Shown here piece after piece: positions 1 to 7,846 of a DNA stretch of 16,881 nucleotides (position 1 is its first letter; each line of letters opens with the position of its first letter). Under the pieces are notes generated by a model that did not search any database, was not told the DNA's origin, and worked only from the letters and a program-made list of their open reading frames with translations. The DNA is from CAZRHR01 sp964599915 (lineage in GTDB: Bacteria > Bacteroidota > Bacteroidia > CAIKAF01). Location: assembly GCA_964599915.1 (NCBI GenBank), contig CAZRHR010000058.1:1-16881 (forward strand), given 5' to 3'. A program made the translations under genes and the position numbers.

Positions 1-843
1 GAAACTGAGGGTAGGCAGGGACAGTCCTTGGCTTAGTTTTCTTTGGTCACGGGCCAGTCTTATGCCAATTTCACTTTGTTGAATGAGGGTGTTATGGCTA
101 TTTAAACTTGTCTTTAATCCTTCTAAAGGCGGTAAGGCGGGTAAAGAGGTTGTGTTTTCGGTTCTGAATGGAGTTTCAGGGTTGCGTTGCAAGCGGCTAT
201 TCATTTGGGCCTGTAAACGGGCATACGCCCCTTTTTTTTGCCAAAGATTACTTCGGGTAGCATTCAAATCCAATTGGGCCTGAAGCACCTCCTGACGCAC
301 ACCCGCCCCCAAACGTTCCTTGTCTTTTAAAAACTGAATTTGTTCTTCCCAAATAACTACCATTTGACTATCTAGGGCCAACTGTTCTTCTAAGGCTGAA
401 ATTTGAAAATAAAGGCGATACACTTCCTCCATAAGTGTTTCTACCTGCACTTTTAAAGCTAAAGAAGCAGCATCTTCCTGCGTTTTCCCGATGGCATATC
501 TTCTGAACATTTGAAATCCATCGAATAAGGTCCAGCGGAAAATGGCCTGAGCCGCCAAATTGTCTGAACGCACACCGGATTGATTGACCGTAAGTCCATT
601 GGCAAAGGTTTGGTCGATGGTGGTACTGGATAAAGAGCCACTAGCGGCCAACGAAAGCTCCGGTAACATGCCGGCCATTCCGGGATGGCTCATAAGCCGT
701 GCCATTTCCACTTCATTCTGTGCGATAAGGACTTGGAATTCTTTGGCTACAGCCATTTGAACGGCTTCCTTGGCGGTCAACAAAGGCTGAGCCACCAAGG
801 AATAACCAAAGAAAAATGTGGATATTAAAAGGGTAACCTTCAT
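1..843 (-). CDS. TolC-family outer-membrane efflux channel (N-terminal part, runs off the left edge)
   Basis: The frame stays open for 281 codons from an ATG at 843 to base 1, so the C-terminal part is missing. The protein starts with a signal peptide (MKVTLLISTFFFGYSLVAQ) followed by LLTAKEAVQMAVAK, the usual start of the first OEP repeat. Around residues 100-110 comes the typical 'FRWTLFDGF' segment, then long amphipathic helices (EEVYRLYFQISALEEQLAL..., KERLGAGVRQEVLQAQLDL) that would form the periplasmic helical barrel. TolC-family proteins form trimeric channels that carry substrates from an inner-membrane pump across the outer membrane. The start codon overlaps the stop codon of the RND pump gene (ATGA, 840-843), so it is the last visible gene of the marR-MFP-RND operon and almost certainly the pump's partner channel. 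Which compounds are exported cannot be told from the sequence. Confidence 0.9.
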   Translation of the reverse strand, partial: MKVTLLISTFFFGYSLVAQPLLTAKEAVQMAVAKEFQVLIAQNEVEMARLMSHPGMAGMLPELSLAASGSLSSTTIDQTFANGLTVNQSGVRSDNLAAQAIFRWTLFDGFQMFRRYAIGKTQEDAASLALKVQVETLMEEVYRLYFQISALEEQLALDSQMVVIWEEQIQFLKDKERLGAGVRQEVLQAQLDLNATRSNLWQKKGAYARLQAQMNSRLQRNPETPFRTENTTSLPALPPLEGLKTSLNSHNTLIQQSEIGIRLARDQRKLSQGLSLPTLSF

Positions 844-3800
844 GCTTTTTTCTTGGTTAATAGGGCATACACTGCTGGAATCACATATAAAGTCAAAACC
901 AGACTAAATAAGGTGCCTCCAATGATAACTACGCCAAGTGGTTTTCTACTTTCGGCTCCGGCGCCAAAAGCCAGGGCAATGGGAAGCGCACCAAGGGCCG
1001 TGGCAAGCGAGGTCATCACAATGGGTCGGAACCGCATAATGGCCGCTTCTTTTACCGCTGCCAATTTCTCACGCCCCTCTTTTTGAAGTTGGTTGGCAAA
1101 TTCCACAATAAGAATACCATTCTTGGTCACAAGGCCAATGAGCATAATAATCCCGATTTCACTGAAAATATTTAAAGTCATATCAAATGCCCAAAGGGAG
1201 AAGAGCGCCCCGAAAAAGGCCAGTGGAACCGTCATCATCACCACCAAAGGATCCACAAAACTTTCAAATTGAACCGCTAGCACCAAATAAACCAATAACA
1301 AGGCGAGTAAAAGCGCAAAATAGGTATTGCCTGAACTTTCTTTAAAATCGCGCGACATACCTGCTAAGTCCGTGGAAAAGGAATCGTCCAATAAAGTATC
1401 TGCAATGGATTCCATGGTTTTAAGGCCATCTCCAAGGACAAAACCCGGCGCAAGGTCTGCTTGCAATGTGGCCGATTTATACCGGTTATAGTGATAGAGC
1501 TGTGGAGGATTTACGGTTTCCTTCAATTGGACCAAACTTGTTAAAGGAAACACTTCGCCCTGAGTGTTTTTGATGTATACACTGTAAAGGTCAGCGGATT
1601 CATTCCGAAAGGGCCGATCCAATTGCCCAATCACTTCATATTGTTTCCCACCAAGGGTAAAATAAGAGAATCGCCGTCCGGAATAGGCCAATTGAAGCGC
1701 TGCGGCAATTTCCTTTACCGGAATGCCCATCGTGCCTGCTTTTTCTCGGTCGACCCGAATTTCTATTTCTGGTTTATTGAATTTTAAATCTGCATCCGGA
1801 CCAATCAAAACCCCACTTTGGGCCATGGCTTGCAGGAAACGAGGCAACACGGCACGTATCTTCTCAAAGTTATTGTTTTGAATGACAAACTGGATGGGAC
1901 GACTCACCCTCATGCCGGTGGAAATGGTTGGATCTTGTGCCAAAAAGGCACGGCCAGTGTTCAATTTGGATAAGTCGGCCTGCAATTTATTTACAATCTG
2001 TTGCTGACTCCGGCTGCGTTGATCCGCTGGAGCAAGGCGAATGCGCATGAAACCTGAATTGGGCGCACCTGAACCGAAAAACCCGGGGGCTGTAACGCTC
2101 AATACCATTTGATTCTCAGGAACAGAATCCTTAACCATTTTGACCAGTTGGTCCATATATCGGTACATGAGCTCATACGAAGTGCCTTCCGGTGCAGACA
2201 CAATGGCGCGGAATTGAGAGCGGTCTTCTAACGGCGCCAATTCACTTGGAATGTTACGGTAGAGTAGGGCGGTCATTCCAAAGGCACCAAAGAGGATAAG
2301 AAGCGCCTGCCATTTTCGATGAAAAAAGACCTCCAAGGTTCCTTGGTATCCTCGGTTTAATGCTTGGAAAAAAGGTTCGGAAACTTTGTAAAACCATGTG
2401 TCATCTGAACGCGTACCCTCTTTTTGCATCCAAAGGGTAAGCACTGGCGTTAAAGTCAGCGATACAAAAGAAGATATAAGAACCGCCACGGAGATGACCA
2501 CACCAAATTCTCGGAATAACCGACCTACAAACCCATCCATAAAGATGACCGGTAGAAAAACACAGGCTAGGGTAATGGAGGTGGCAATGACGGCAAAATA
2601 AATTTCCTCGGCTCCTTCCAAGGCGGCTTGTCTTCGGTTTAGGCCTTTTTCCAGCTTTTTAAAAATGTTTTCGGTCACCACAATGCCATCGTCCACCACT
2701 AATCCGGTTGCCAATACAATGGCCAGAAGCGTGAGAACGTTGATTGAATATCCAAGAATGTACATCACGAAAAATGTACCCACAAGAGATACGGGAATAT
2801 CAATCAGGGGACGAAAGGCAATAACCCAGTTTCGGAAAAATAAATAAATGATCGCCACCACAAGTAAAATGGCAATGATGAGGGTTTCCACCACCTCATT
2901 GATGGAGTTTTTTATAAATTGTGTGGTGTCTAGGGCTATGTCTAGGCGGATATCCTCGGGTACTTCCTTTTTTAATTGGTTGTACCTGCGGTAAAATTCT
3001 TCTGAAATGTCTAAATAATTGGTGCCTGGCTGGGGAATAATGGCCAACGCCACCATGGGAATGCCGGATTCTTTCAAAATGGATTCTTCCTTTTCAGGAC
3101 CTAATTCAATGCGTGCAATATCTCCCAAACGAACCAATTGGTCTCCTTGGTTACGCACCACAAGCCTTGTAAATCCTTCGGGTGTAGAAAGTCGGCCATA
3201 GGATTTTAGGGTTAATTCGGTGTTGAGGCCTGTGACTTTTCCGGCGGGTAATTCTACATTTTGTTTTTCAATGGCTTCAAAGACTTCGGCAGGGGTTATA
3301 GAAAAAGCTGCCATTTTGTAAGGATTTAGCCAAATACGCATGGCGTACTTTTTCTCACCCCAAATTTGAACGCTGCTTACCCCGGGGATGGTTTGAATTT
3401 TTTCTTGAATGACGTTGGTCGCATAGTCATTTACTTCGAGTTGACTACGCGTGTTACTTTGGACCAACATAGAGAGAATAGGTTCCGCATTGGCATCTGC
3501 CTTAGAGACTACGGGCGGTCCATCAATGTCATTGGGAAGTAAACGTATGGCTTGGCTTACTTTATCGCGCACTTCGTTGGCGGCTTCATCTAAATCGACT
3601 TCCAAGTCAAATTCTACGGAAATGCGGCTACTTCCTTGGTTAGAGGCAGAAGAAATGGTCCGGATGCCTGCGATTCCATTGATGGATTTTTCCAGCGGTT
3701 CCGTAATTTGAGATTCAATAATATCTGGATTGGCCCCTGTGTAAGTGGTGTTTACGGTAATTACAGGCTGGTCTACCGAGGGGAATTCCCGAACACCTAG

Positions 3801-3893
3801 GAAATAAAACCCAAGGAAACCAAACAATAGAATAAAAAGATTGAACACCACGGCAGCTACCGGGCGTCGTAAACTAAACGACGGTAAACTCAT
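840..3893 (-). CDS. RND-family efflux transporter, inner-membrane pump (HAE1/AcrB-like)
   Basis: This 1017-residue protein has the normal length for the hydrophobe/amphiphile efflux RND family. The family exports drugs, dyes or lipids from the inner membrane and periplasm by proton antiport. TM1 lies at about residues 11-33, followed by a large periplasmic loop with the porter signature (GVREFPSVDQPVITV, then TEPLEKSINGIAG). The second membrane block starts near 335. The proton-relay residues are present: the Asp pair D401/D402 in 'GLVVDDGIVVTENI' (TM4) and K924 in 'GLVTKNGILIVEF' (TM10). The second large loop is at about 550-855. The N-terminus 'LPSFSLRRPVAAVVFNLFI' is typical. The start overlaps the MFP stop and the stop overlaps the tolC start, each by 4 nt. 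Nothing suggests inactivation. The substrate is unknown. Confidence 0.96.
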   Translation of the reverse strand: MSLPSFSLRRPVAAVVFNLFILLFGFLGFYFLGVREFPSVDQPVITVNTTYTGANPDIIESQITEPLEKSINGIAGIRTISSASNQGSSRISVEFDLEVDLDEAANEVRDKVSQAIRLLPNDIDGPPVVSKADANAEPILSMLVQSNTRSQLEVNDYATNVIQEKIQTIPGVSSVQIWGEKKYAMRIWLNPYKMAAFSITPAEVFEAIEKQNVELPAGKVTGLNTELTLKSYGRLSTPEGFTRLVVRNQGDQLVRLGDIARIELGPEKEESILKESGIPMVALAIIPQPGTNYLDISEEFYRRYNQLKKEVPEDIRLDIALDTTQFIKNSINEVVETLIIAILLVVAIIYLFFRNWVIAFRPLIDIPVSLVGTFFVMYILGYSINVLTLLAIVLATGLVVDDGIVVTENIFKKLEKGLNRRQAALEGAEEIYFAVIATSITLACVFLPVIFMDGFVGRLFREFGVVISVAVLISSFVSLTLTPVLTLWMQKEGTRSDDTWFYKVSEPFFQALNRGYQGTLEVFFHRKWQALLILFGAFGMTALLYRNIPSELAPLEDRSQFRAIVSAPEGTSYELMYRYMDQLVKMVKDSVPENQMVLSVTAPGFFGSGAPNSGFMRIRLAPADQRSRSQQQIVNKLQADLSKLNTGRAFLAQDPTISTGMRVSRPIQFVIQNNNFEKIRAVLPRFLQAMAQSGVLIGPDADLKFNKPEIEIRVDREKAGTMGIPVKEIAAALQLAYSGRRFSYFTLGGKQYEVIGQLDRPFRNESADLYSVYIKNTQGEVFPLTSLVQLKETVNPPQLYHYNRYKSATLQADLAPGFVLGDGLKTMESIADTLLDDSFSTDLAGMSRDFKESSGNTYFALLLALLLVYLVLAVQFESFVDPLVVMMTVPLAFFGALFSLWAFDMTLNIFSEIGIIMLIGLVTKNGILIVEFANQLQKEGREKLAAVKEAAIMRFRPIVMTSLATALGALPIALAFGAGAESRKPLGVVIIGGTLFSLVLTLYVIPAVYALLTKKKA

Positions 3894-4969
3894 GGCTTGG
3901 CGTATTGGCGGATCTGCGAAAACTGAATGCTTTGCCCTGGTTTGGCTTGCAACAGGCCAGACAGCAGGATGGTATCACCCGCCAAAAGGCCTTCACGAAT
4001 TTCTACCAATGAATCATTTCGGAATCCAATGGTCACAGGCTGTGGGTTCGCCGTCCCATCCTTCATTTTCCAAACTTTATATCCCCTTATTTCCGGAACC
4101 AAACCATGCGAGGGCATCATCAATGGAGGTGGCTCTTGGGTCACAGGGAGAACAATACGCACAAAATGTCCCGGTAAAAGCTGGGGCGGTGGGTTGGTTA
4201 CCAAGGCCCGCACTTGGATGTTGCGGGTTTGTAGATCAATGGCTGGTTCTATGGCAGAGAGCGTACATTCACCTTTCAAGCCCATGCCTTCCGCCTCCCA
4301 AAATGCAGTCTGCCCTTTCGCAATATTTGCCGCATGTTCGGCGGGCAAGTAAAAATCAATTTTCAATGGATTCATTTGGCGAATGGTGACGACATCGCTT
4401 CCTGCCGAAAGGTAGGTGCCCACACTGAGTTGGCGAAGACTCACTACCCCATCAAAGGGCGCGTGTATGCGGGTTTGCGACAATTTCGCTTTCCAACTTT
4501 CTACCGTGGCTTCCCAGTTTTTTAAACTGGCCATGGCCTCTTCCAATGCTTGTTCACTGGCATTTTGACTTTGACGCAGGGCTTGGGTGCGTTGGGCGGT
4601 AGTTTGGGCTAGGGCCAATTGCGCTTCCGCTTTTTTCAATTCGGCCTGAACATCCTCATGATAAAGTTCAGCCAGTAAAGTGCCTGATTTTACAAAACTG
4701 CCATCTTTAAAGTAAAGGGCCACCAACCGCCCCGGAACCTCCGCCCGAAGTTGGGCTTCTTCCATGGCCATAACGCTTCCCACGGCAGAAATAGAGGGGT
4801 TTAAATCCATGGGTCGAATCACAAAACCTTCTGCGACCATTGGACCGTTTGGTTTTGCACCTGATGGGGCCTTCGGATTTCCTGAAAAAATAAGTTTATA
4901 GGCCGTAAAACTGACCAACATGGCCCCTACCGTTCCAAACACCAAAAGGGTTCTCGTCTTGTCATTCAT
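3890..4969 (-). CDS. Periplasmic adaptor (membrane fusion protein) of the RND efflux system
   Basis: This 359-residue HlyD/AcrA-type adaptor would link the pump encoded downstream to the TolC-like channel. Residues 7-28 form one hydrophobic segment with no lipobox cysteine, so it is probably held by an uncleaved N-terminal membrane anchor rather than a lipid. The first half of the lipoyl (barrel-sandwich) domain lies at about 75-105 (AEVPGRLVALYFKDGSFVKSG). A coiled-coil hairpin follows at about 106-166, rich in Ala, Gln and Glu. The second lipoyl half is at about 167-198 (RIHAPFDGVVSLRQLSVG), with the conserved 'APFDGVV' strand. A beta-barrel and a membrane-proximal domain make up the rest, including 'LLPGHFVRIVLP'. 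The start overlaps the marR stop by 4 nt (ATGA, 4966-4969) and the stop overlaps the pump start by 4 nt, indicating translational coupling. Confidence 0.94.
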   Translation of the reverse strand: MNDKTRTLLVFGTVGAMLVSFTAYKLIFSGNPKAPSGAKPNGPMVAEGFVIRPMDLNPSISAVGSVMAMEEAQLRAEVPGRLVALYFKDGSFVKSGTLLAELYHEDVQAELKKAEAQLALAQTTAQRTQALRQSQNASEQALEEAMASLKNWEATVESWKAKLSQTRIHAPFDGVVSLRQLSVGTYLSAGSDVVTIRQMNPLKIDFYLPAEHAANIAKGQTAFWEAEGMGLKGECTLSAIEPAIDLQTRNIQVRALVTNPPPQLLPGHFVRIVLPVTQEPPPLMMPSHGLVPEIRGYKVWKMKDGTANPQPVTIGFRNDSLVEIREGLLAGDTILLSGLLQAKPGQSIQFSQIRQYAKP

Positions 4970-5469
4970 AACTCCGCATCTTCTTTATCTGCCGAAGCAG
5001 ACGTGGTATATTTGACCATGACCTTGCTGGATGGCATGGATTTTAGTTGAGTAAGCACATGGTCCAACACCCGATTAAACATATCTATTTCTACCGGATC
5101 CAATCCTTTAAATAAGGCGCGGTTGATTTTGTTCACGGCACGTTGAATATGTTGCACCTCTTCTTTCCCTTTTTCGGATAAGACCACCCATTTCTCCCGC
5201 CGATCGTTGGGATTTACCGTACGTTGAATTAAGTCACTCCGCTCTAGTTGATCCAGAATGCGTACCATACTCACTTTATCTACCTGCATGGCCTGCCCAA
5301 TGTCTTGTTGGTTCAGTGGCGATTTACATTTGCCTAGTAAAAGTAAAATGGAAAAGTAGCGGTCAATTTTTCTTTGTTGTAAAGCGTGGGTGAGCGCGCC
5401 ATAATAATATTTGGCGCCAAAAGTGAGAAACAACCCCATAGGGTATTCAGAAGAAACTTGGTCTACCAT
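4966..5469 (-). CDS. MarR-family transcriptional regulator, first gene of the efflux operon
   Basis: This 167-residue protein has the MarR winged helix-turn-helix at about residues 36-103. The helix-turn-helix is LNQQDIGQAMQVDKVSMVRI followed by LDQLERSDLI, and the wing carries the classic NPNDRREKWVVLSEKG motif. N-terminal and C-terminal helices would form the dimer interface. MarR proteins usually repress their own operon and release DNA when they bind a small ligand, often a compound exported by the linked pump. Here the regulator is co-transcribed in front of the MFP, RND and TolC genes and overlaps the MFP start by 4 nt, which fits autoregulation. An inverted repeat 26-56 bases upstream (5495-5525) is a candidate operator. 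The C-terminal tail (about 150-167, Ser/Ala/Asp/Glu-rich) is probably disordered. Confidence 0.92.
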   Translation of the reverse strand: MVDQVSSEYPMGLFLTFGAKYYYGALTHALQQRKIDRYFSILLLLGKCKSPLNQQDIGQAMQVDKVSMVRILDQLERSDLIQRTVNPNDRREKWVVLSEKGKEEVQHIQRAVNKINRALFKGLDPVEIDMFNRVLDHVLTQLKSMPSSKVMVKYTTSASADKEDAEL

Positions 5470-5494
5470 GCTGCAAATTAAAGGCTAAAACTTA

Positions 5495-5525
5495 GTTAAT
5501 AAAAGGAATAGTTCGCAGTATTAAC
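5495..5525 (-). promoter_or_regulatory. Candidate MarR operator (inverted repeat upstream of marR)
   Basis: GTTAATA (5495-5501) and TATTAAC (5519-5525) are perfect reverse complements separated by 17 bases. A second, shorter palindrome (AACTTAGTT on the plus strand, 5489-5497) overlaps the first half-site. The repeat lies 26-56 bases before the marR start codon, where an autorepressor would bind. The 17-base spacer is longer than in many MarR operators. I see no clean TAnnTTTG element in this stretch, so both the promoter and the operator role are inferred. Confidence 0.35.
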
Positions 5526-5532
5526 AAAAATT

Positions 5533-6730
5533 CTAATCCAGGTTTTTTNNNNNNNNNNNNNNNNNNNNNNNNNNNNNNNNNNNNNNNNNNNNNNNNNNNN
5601 NNNNNNNNNNNNNNNNNNNNNNNNNNNNNNNNNNNNNNNNNNNNNNNNGTGCATAACTTGGAGTCACGATAAAACTTTTCTACAGGAAAATCTTTGGTAT
5701 AGCCATAGCCTCCAAAAATCTGAACAGCCTCCGTGGAAACTTTCACAGCCACTTCTGAGGCATAATATTTGGCCATGGCGCTAATTTCAGTGACCGGTTT
5801 ATGGTTGTTTTTGAAATGTGCTGCCTTTTGGGTCAGTAATTCCGCGGCCTCAATTTCAGTCGCCATGTCAGCTAATTTAAAGGCAATGGCTTGAAAGTTG
5901 GCAATGGGTTGTCCAAACTGCTCTCTTTCCTGGGCATATTTTAAAGCAGCTTCATAAGCACCTTTGGCAATGCCTAGAGAAAGCGCCGCAATGGAAATGC
6001 GTCCCCCGTCCAGAATTTTCATGGCTTGCTTAAAGCCTTCTCCTACTTTTCCAAGAACTTGACTTTCATGCACCCGGCAATCTTCAAAAATAAGTTCGGC
6101 GGTTTCGCTGCAACGCATACCCAACTTGTTCTCTTTTTTTCCGCCTCTGAATCCGGGTGTTCCGCGTTCAACCACAAAAGCAGTGATGCCATTTGAATCA
6201 AGTAAATCTCCGGTGCGAACAAGAACCACCGCCACATCTCCGGAGATTCCATGGGTGATCCAGTTTTTTGTTCCGTTGATGACCCAATATTCGCCGTCTT
6301 TTACCGCAGTGCATTTCATGCGCATGGCGTCTGAGCCGGTATTGGCTTCGGTAAGTCCCCATGCACCAATCCATTGACCGCTGGCCAATTTTGGAAGCCA
6401 ACGTTGTTTTTGTTCTTCGTTTCCAAATTGCAGGATATGACCGGTGCAAAGTGAATTATGCGCAGCCACAGAAAGGCCTAGCGACCCACACACTTTGGCC
6501 ACCTCAATGATGGCGGTCATGTATTCAAAATATCCCAAGCCCGCGCCGCCATAGTTTTCAGGCACCAAAACGCCCAAGAGTCCAAGTTCTCCAAGCTTCT
6601 GCATCGTTTCCCTAGGAAAGGTTTGGGTCTCATCCCATTCCATGAAGTAAGGGCGAATTTCTTTTTCTGCGAAATCGCGTACAGTGCGAGAAATCATCTC
6701 AATGTTTTCCGTGGGTATAGCGTGTGTCAT
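5533..6730 (-). CDS. Acyl-CoA dehydrogenase (short/medium/branched-chain type), C-terminus lost in a gap
   Basis: This is an FAD flavoprotein that oxidises an acyl-CoA to the trans-2-enoyl-CoA in fatty-acid or branched-chain amino-acid breakdown and passes electrons to ETF. About 360 residues are visible before the gap. Both family signatures are present: 'GAWGLTEANTGSD' (122-134) and 'QIFGGYGYTKDFPVEKFYRD' (337-356), plus 'AQEREQFGQPIANFQ' (266-280). The gap begins exactly where the 'GEGTSEIQ' segment, usually holding the catalytic Glu, should follow. I chose the ATG at 6730 (MTHAIPTENIEMI) because it gives the usual family N-terminus; the in-frame codon at 6781 is GTG and adds an atypical 17 residues. 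The end is uncertain. After the gap one frame reads KNLD-stop (5533) and another stays open to 5492; I prefer 5533 because it leaves room for marR regulatory DNA. The gene is divergent from the rmlD-like gene. Confidence 0.88.
5549..5648. other. Assembly gap (100 N) inside the acyl-CoA dehydrogenase gene
   Basis: There are exactly 100 N, as in the three other gaps, so this is a placeholder of unknown length. It hides the last roughly 20-30 codons of the dehydrogenase, where the catalytic region is expected. Confidence 0.97.
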
Positions 6731-6877
6731 ATATTGTATGGGGATATTGTTGGCGAAAATACTTTCCTCATCTATAAACACAAAATCTTACACAAGGTTT
6801 TTATCACTATTTTTTGTTTTTAAATGGGTGGCTATGCCAAGGAAGTATTTTGTTTATTTGTTCAAAATTATACCTCC

Positions 6878-7746
6878 ATGCACCGTATTCTAATCACTGG
6901 GGCCAATGGCTTGTTGGGACAAAAATTAATTGAGGCGCTATTTAAGGAGGAAAACACGGTGTTTTTAGCTACGGGTGCAGGTCCTCTTCGCTTACAAAAG
7001 CCAGGTATTCCTTATGCCATCATGGACATCACGCAAAAGGAGGAAGTGGAGCAGGTATGTGGTTCTTTTAAACCAACCGCCATCATTCATGCCGCGGCCA
7101 TGACCCATGTGGATGCCTGTGAAAAGGAACCTGAAAAGTGCTGGGCCGCCAATGTTACGGCGGTTCAACATGTGGTGGATTATTGTGAATCAAATGGCGT
7201 GTTTCTAGTGCATTTAAGTACGGATTTCATTTTTGATGGAACCGAAGGTCCTTATGCCGAAGAGGCAGAACCGAAACCGCTCAGTGTATATGGAAGATCA
7301 AAGGCCGAAGCAGAAACTTTGGTAAAGGCCATGCATGCACCTTGGGCCATTCTGCGTACGGTTTTGGTCTATGGCTACACGGAGGGTTTGAGCAGATCCA
7401 ATATTGTTCTTTGGGCGCGACAGGCTTTATTGTCAGGGCAACCTTTACGGGTGGTGAACGATCAGTGGCGTACCCCAACTTTGGCAGAAGACTTGGCCTG
7501 GGCCTGCTTGGCCGCGGTGAAACTGCAAGCCAGGGGGATTTTTCATATTTCGGGCGCAGAAACCTACGGCATTGCAGATTTGGTCCGCGCTGTTGCTGGA
7601 TTTTATGAAATCCCAAATCCACCCATTACAGAAGTGAGTTCAGAAGAACTGGCCCAACCAGCCCAACGCCCGCCAAGAACTGGATTTATCATAGAAAAAG
7701 CGAGGAAAATACTGGGATTTGAACCTACGCCTTTACTGGAAGGGTT
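6878..7746 (+). CDS. RmlD-like NAD(P)-dependent sugar-nucleotide reductase (dTDP-4-dehydrorhamnose reductase family), 3' end in gap
   Basis: This is an extended SDR enzyme with the Rossmann motif GxxGxxG as 'GANGLLG' (residues 8-14). The RmlD-type motif 'HAAAMTHVDACEKEP' is at 71-85, 'STDFIFDG' at 114-121, and the catalytic Tyr/Lys pair in 'YGRSK' (Y138, K142) follows. RmlD catalyses the last step of dTDP-L-rhamnose synthesis, reducing the 4-keto sugar. Bacteroidota also have paralogous 'sugar nucleotide-binding' SDRs of uncertain substrate, and no other rml genes are seen here, so the exact reaction is open. The ATG at 6878 is chosen because the Rossmann fold begins there; an in-frame ATG at 6824 adds 18 residues of no family character. 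The 289 codons before the gap are nearly full length (about 290-300 is usual), so only a few residues are missing. Reading through the gap into the next gene gives a false fusion. Confidence 0.85.
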
Positions 7747-7846
7747 NNNNNNNNNNNNNNNNNNNNNNNNNNNNNNNNNNNNNNNNNNNNNNNNNNNNNN
7801 NNNNNNNNNNNNNNNNNNNNNNNNNNNNNNNNNNNNNNNNNNNNNN
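7747..7846. other. Assembly gap (100 N) between the rmlD-like gene and the fibrinogen-like gene
   Basis: There are exactly 100 N. The gap must contain the rmlD-like stop codon, an intergenic region and the start and signal peptide of the next gene. The frames happen to match across the N run, which creates an artificial 810-codon fusion. Confidence 0.97.

Noticed and set aside
3841..4389. A 182-codon plus-strand reading frame opposite the pump and adaptor genes
   Set aside because: It is antisense to two convincing membrane-protein genes and has no domain, signal or promoter of its own.
6731..6781. N-terminal extension of the acyl-CoA dehydrogenase from a GTG at 6781
   Set aside because: The extension MFIDEESIFANNIPIQY is not family-like, and the ATG at 6730 gives the expected N-terminus.
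6824..6877. N-terminal extension of the rmlD-like gene from an ATG at 6824
   Set aside because: The Rossmann motif begins right after the ATG at 6878, and the 18 added residues precede any recognisable fold.
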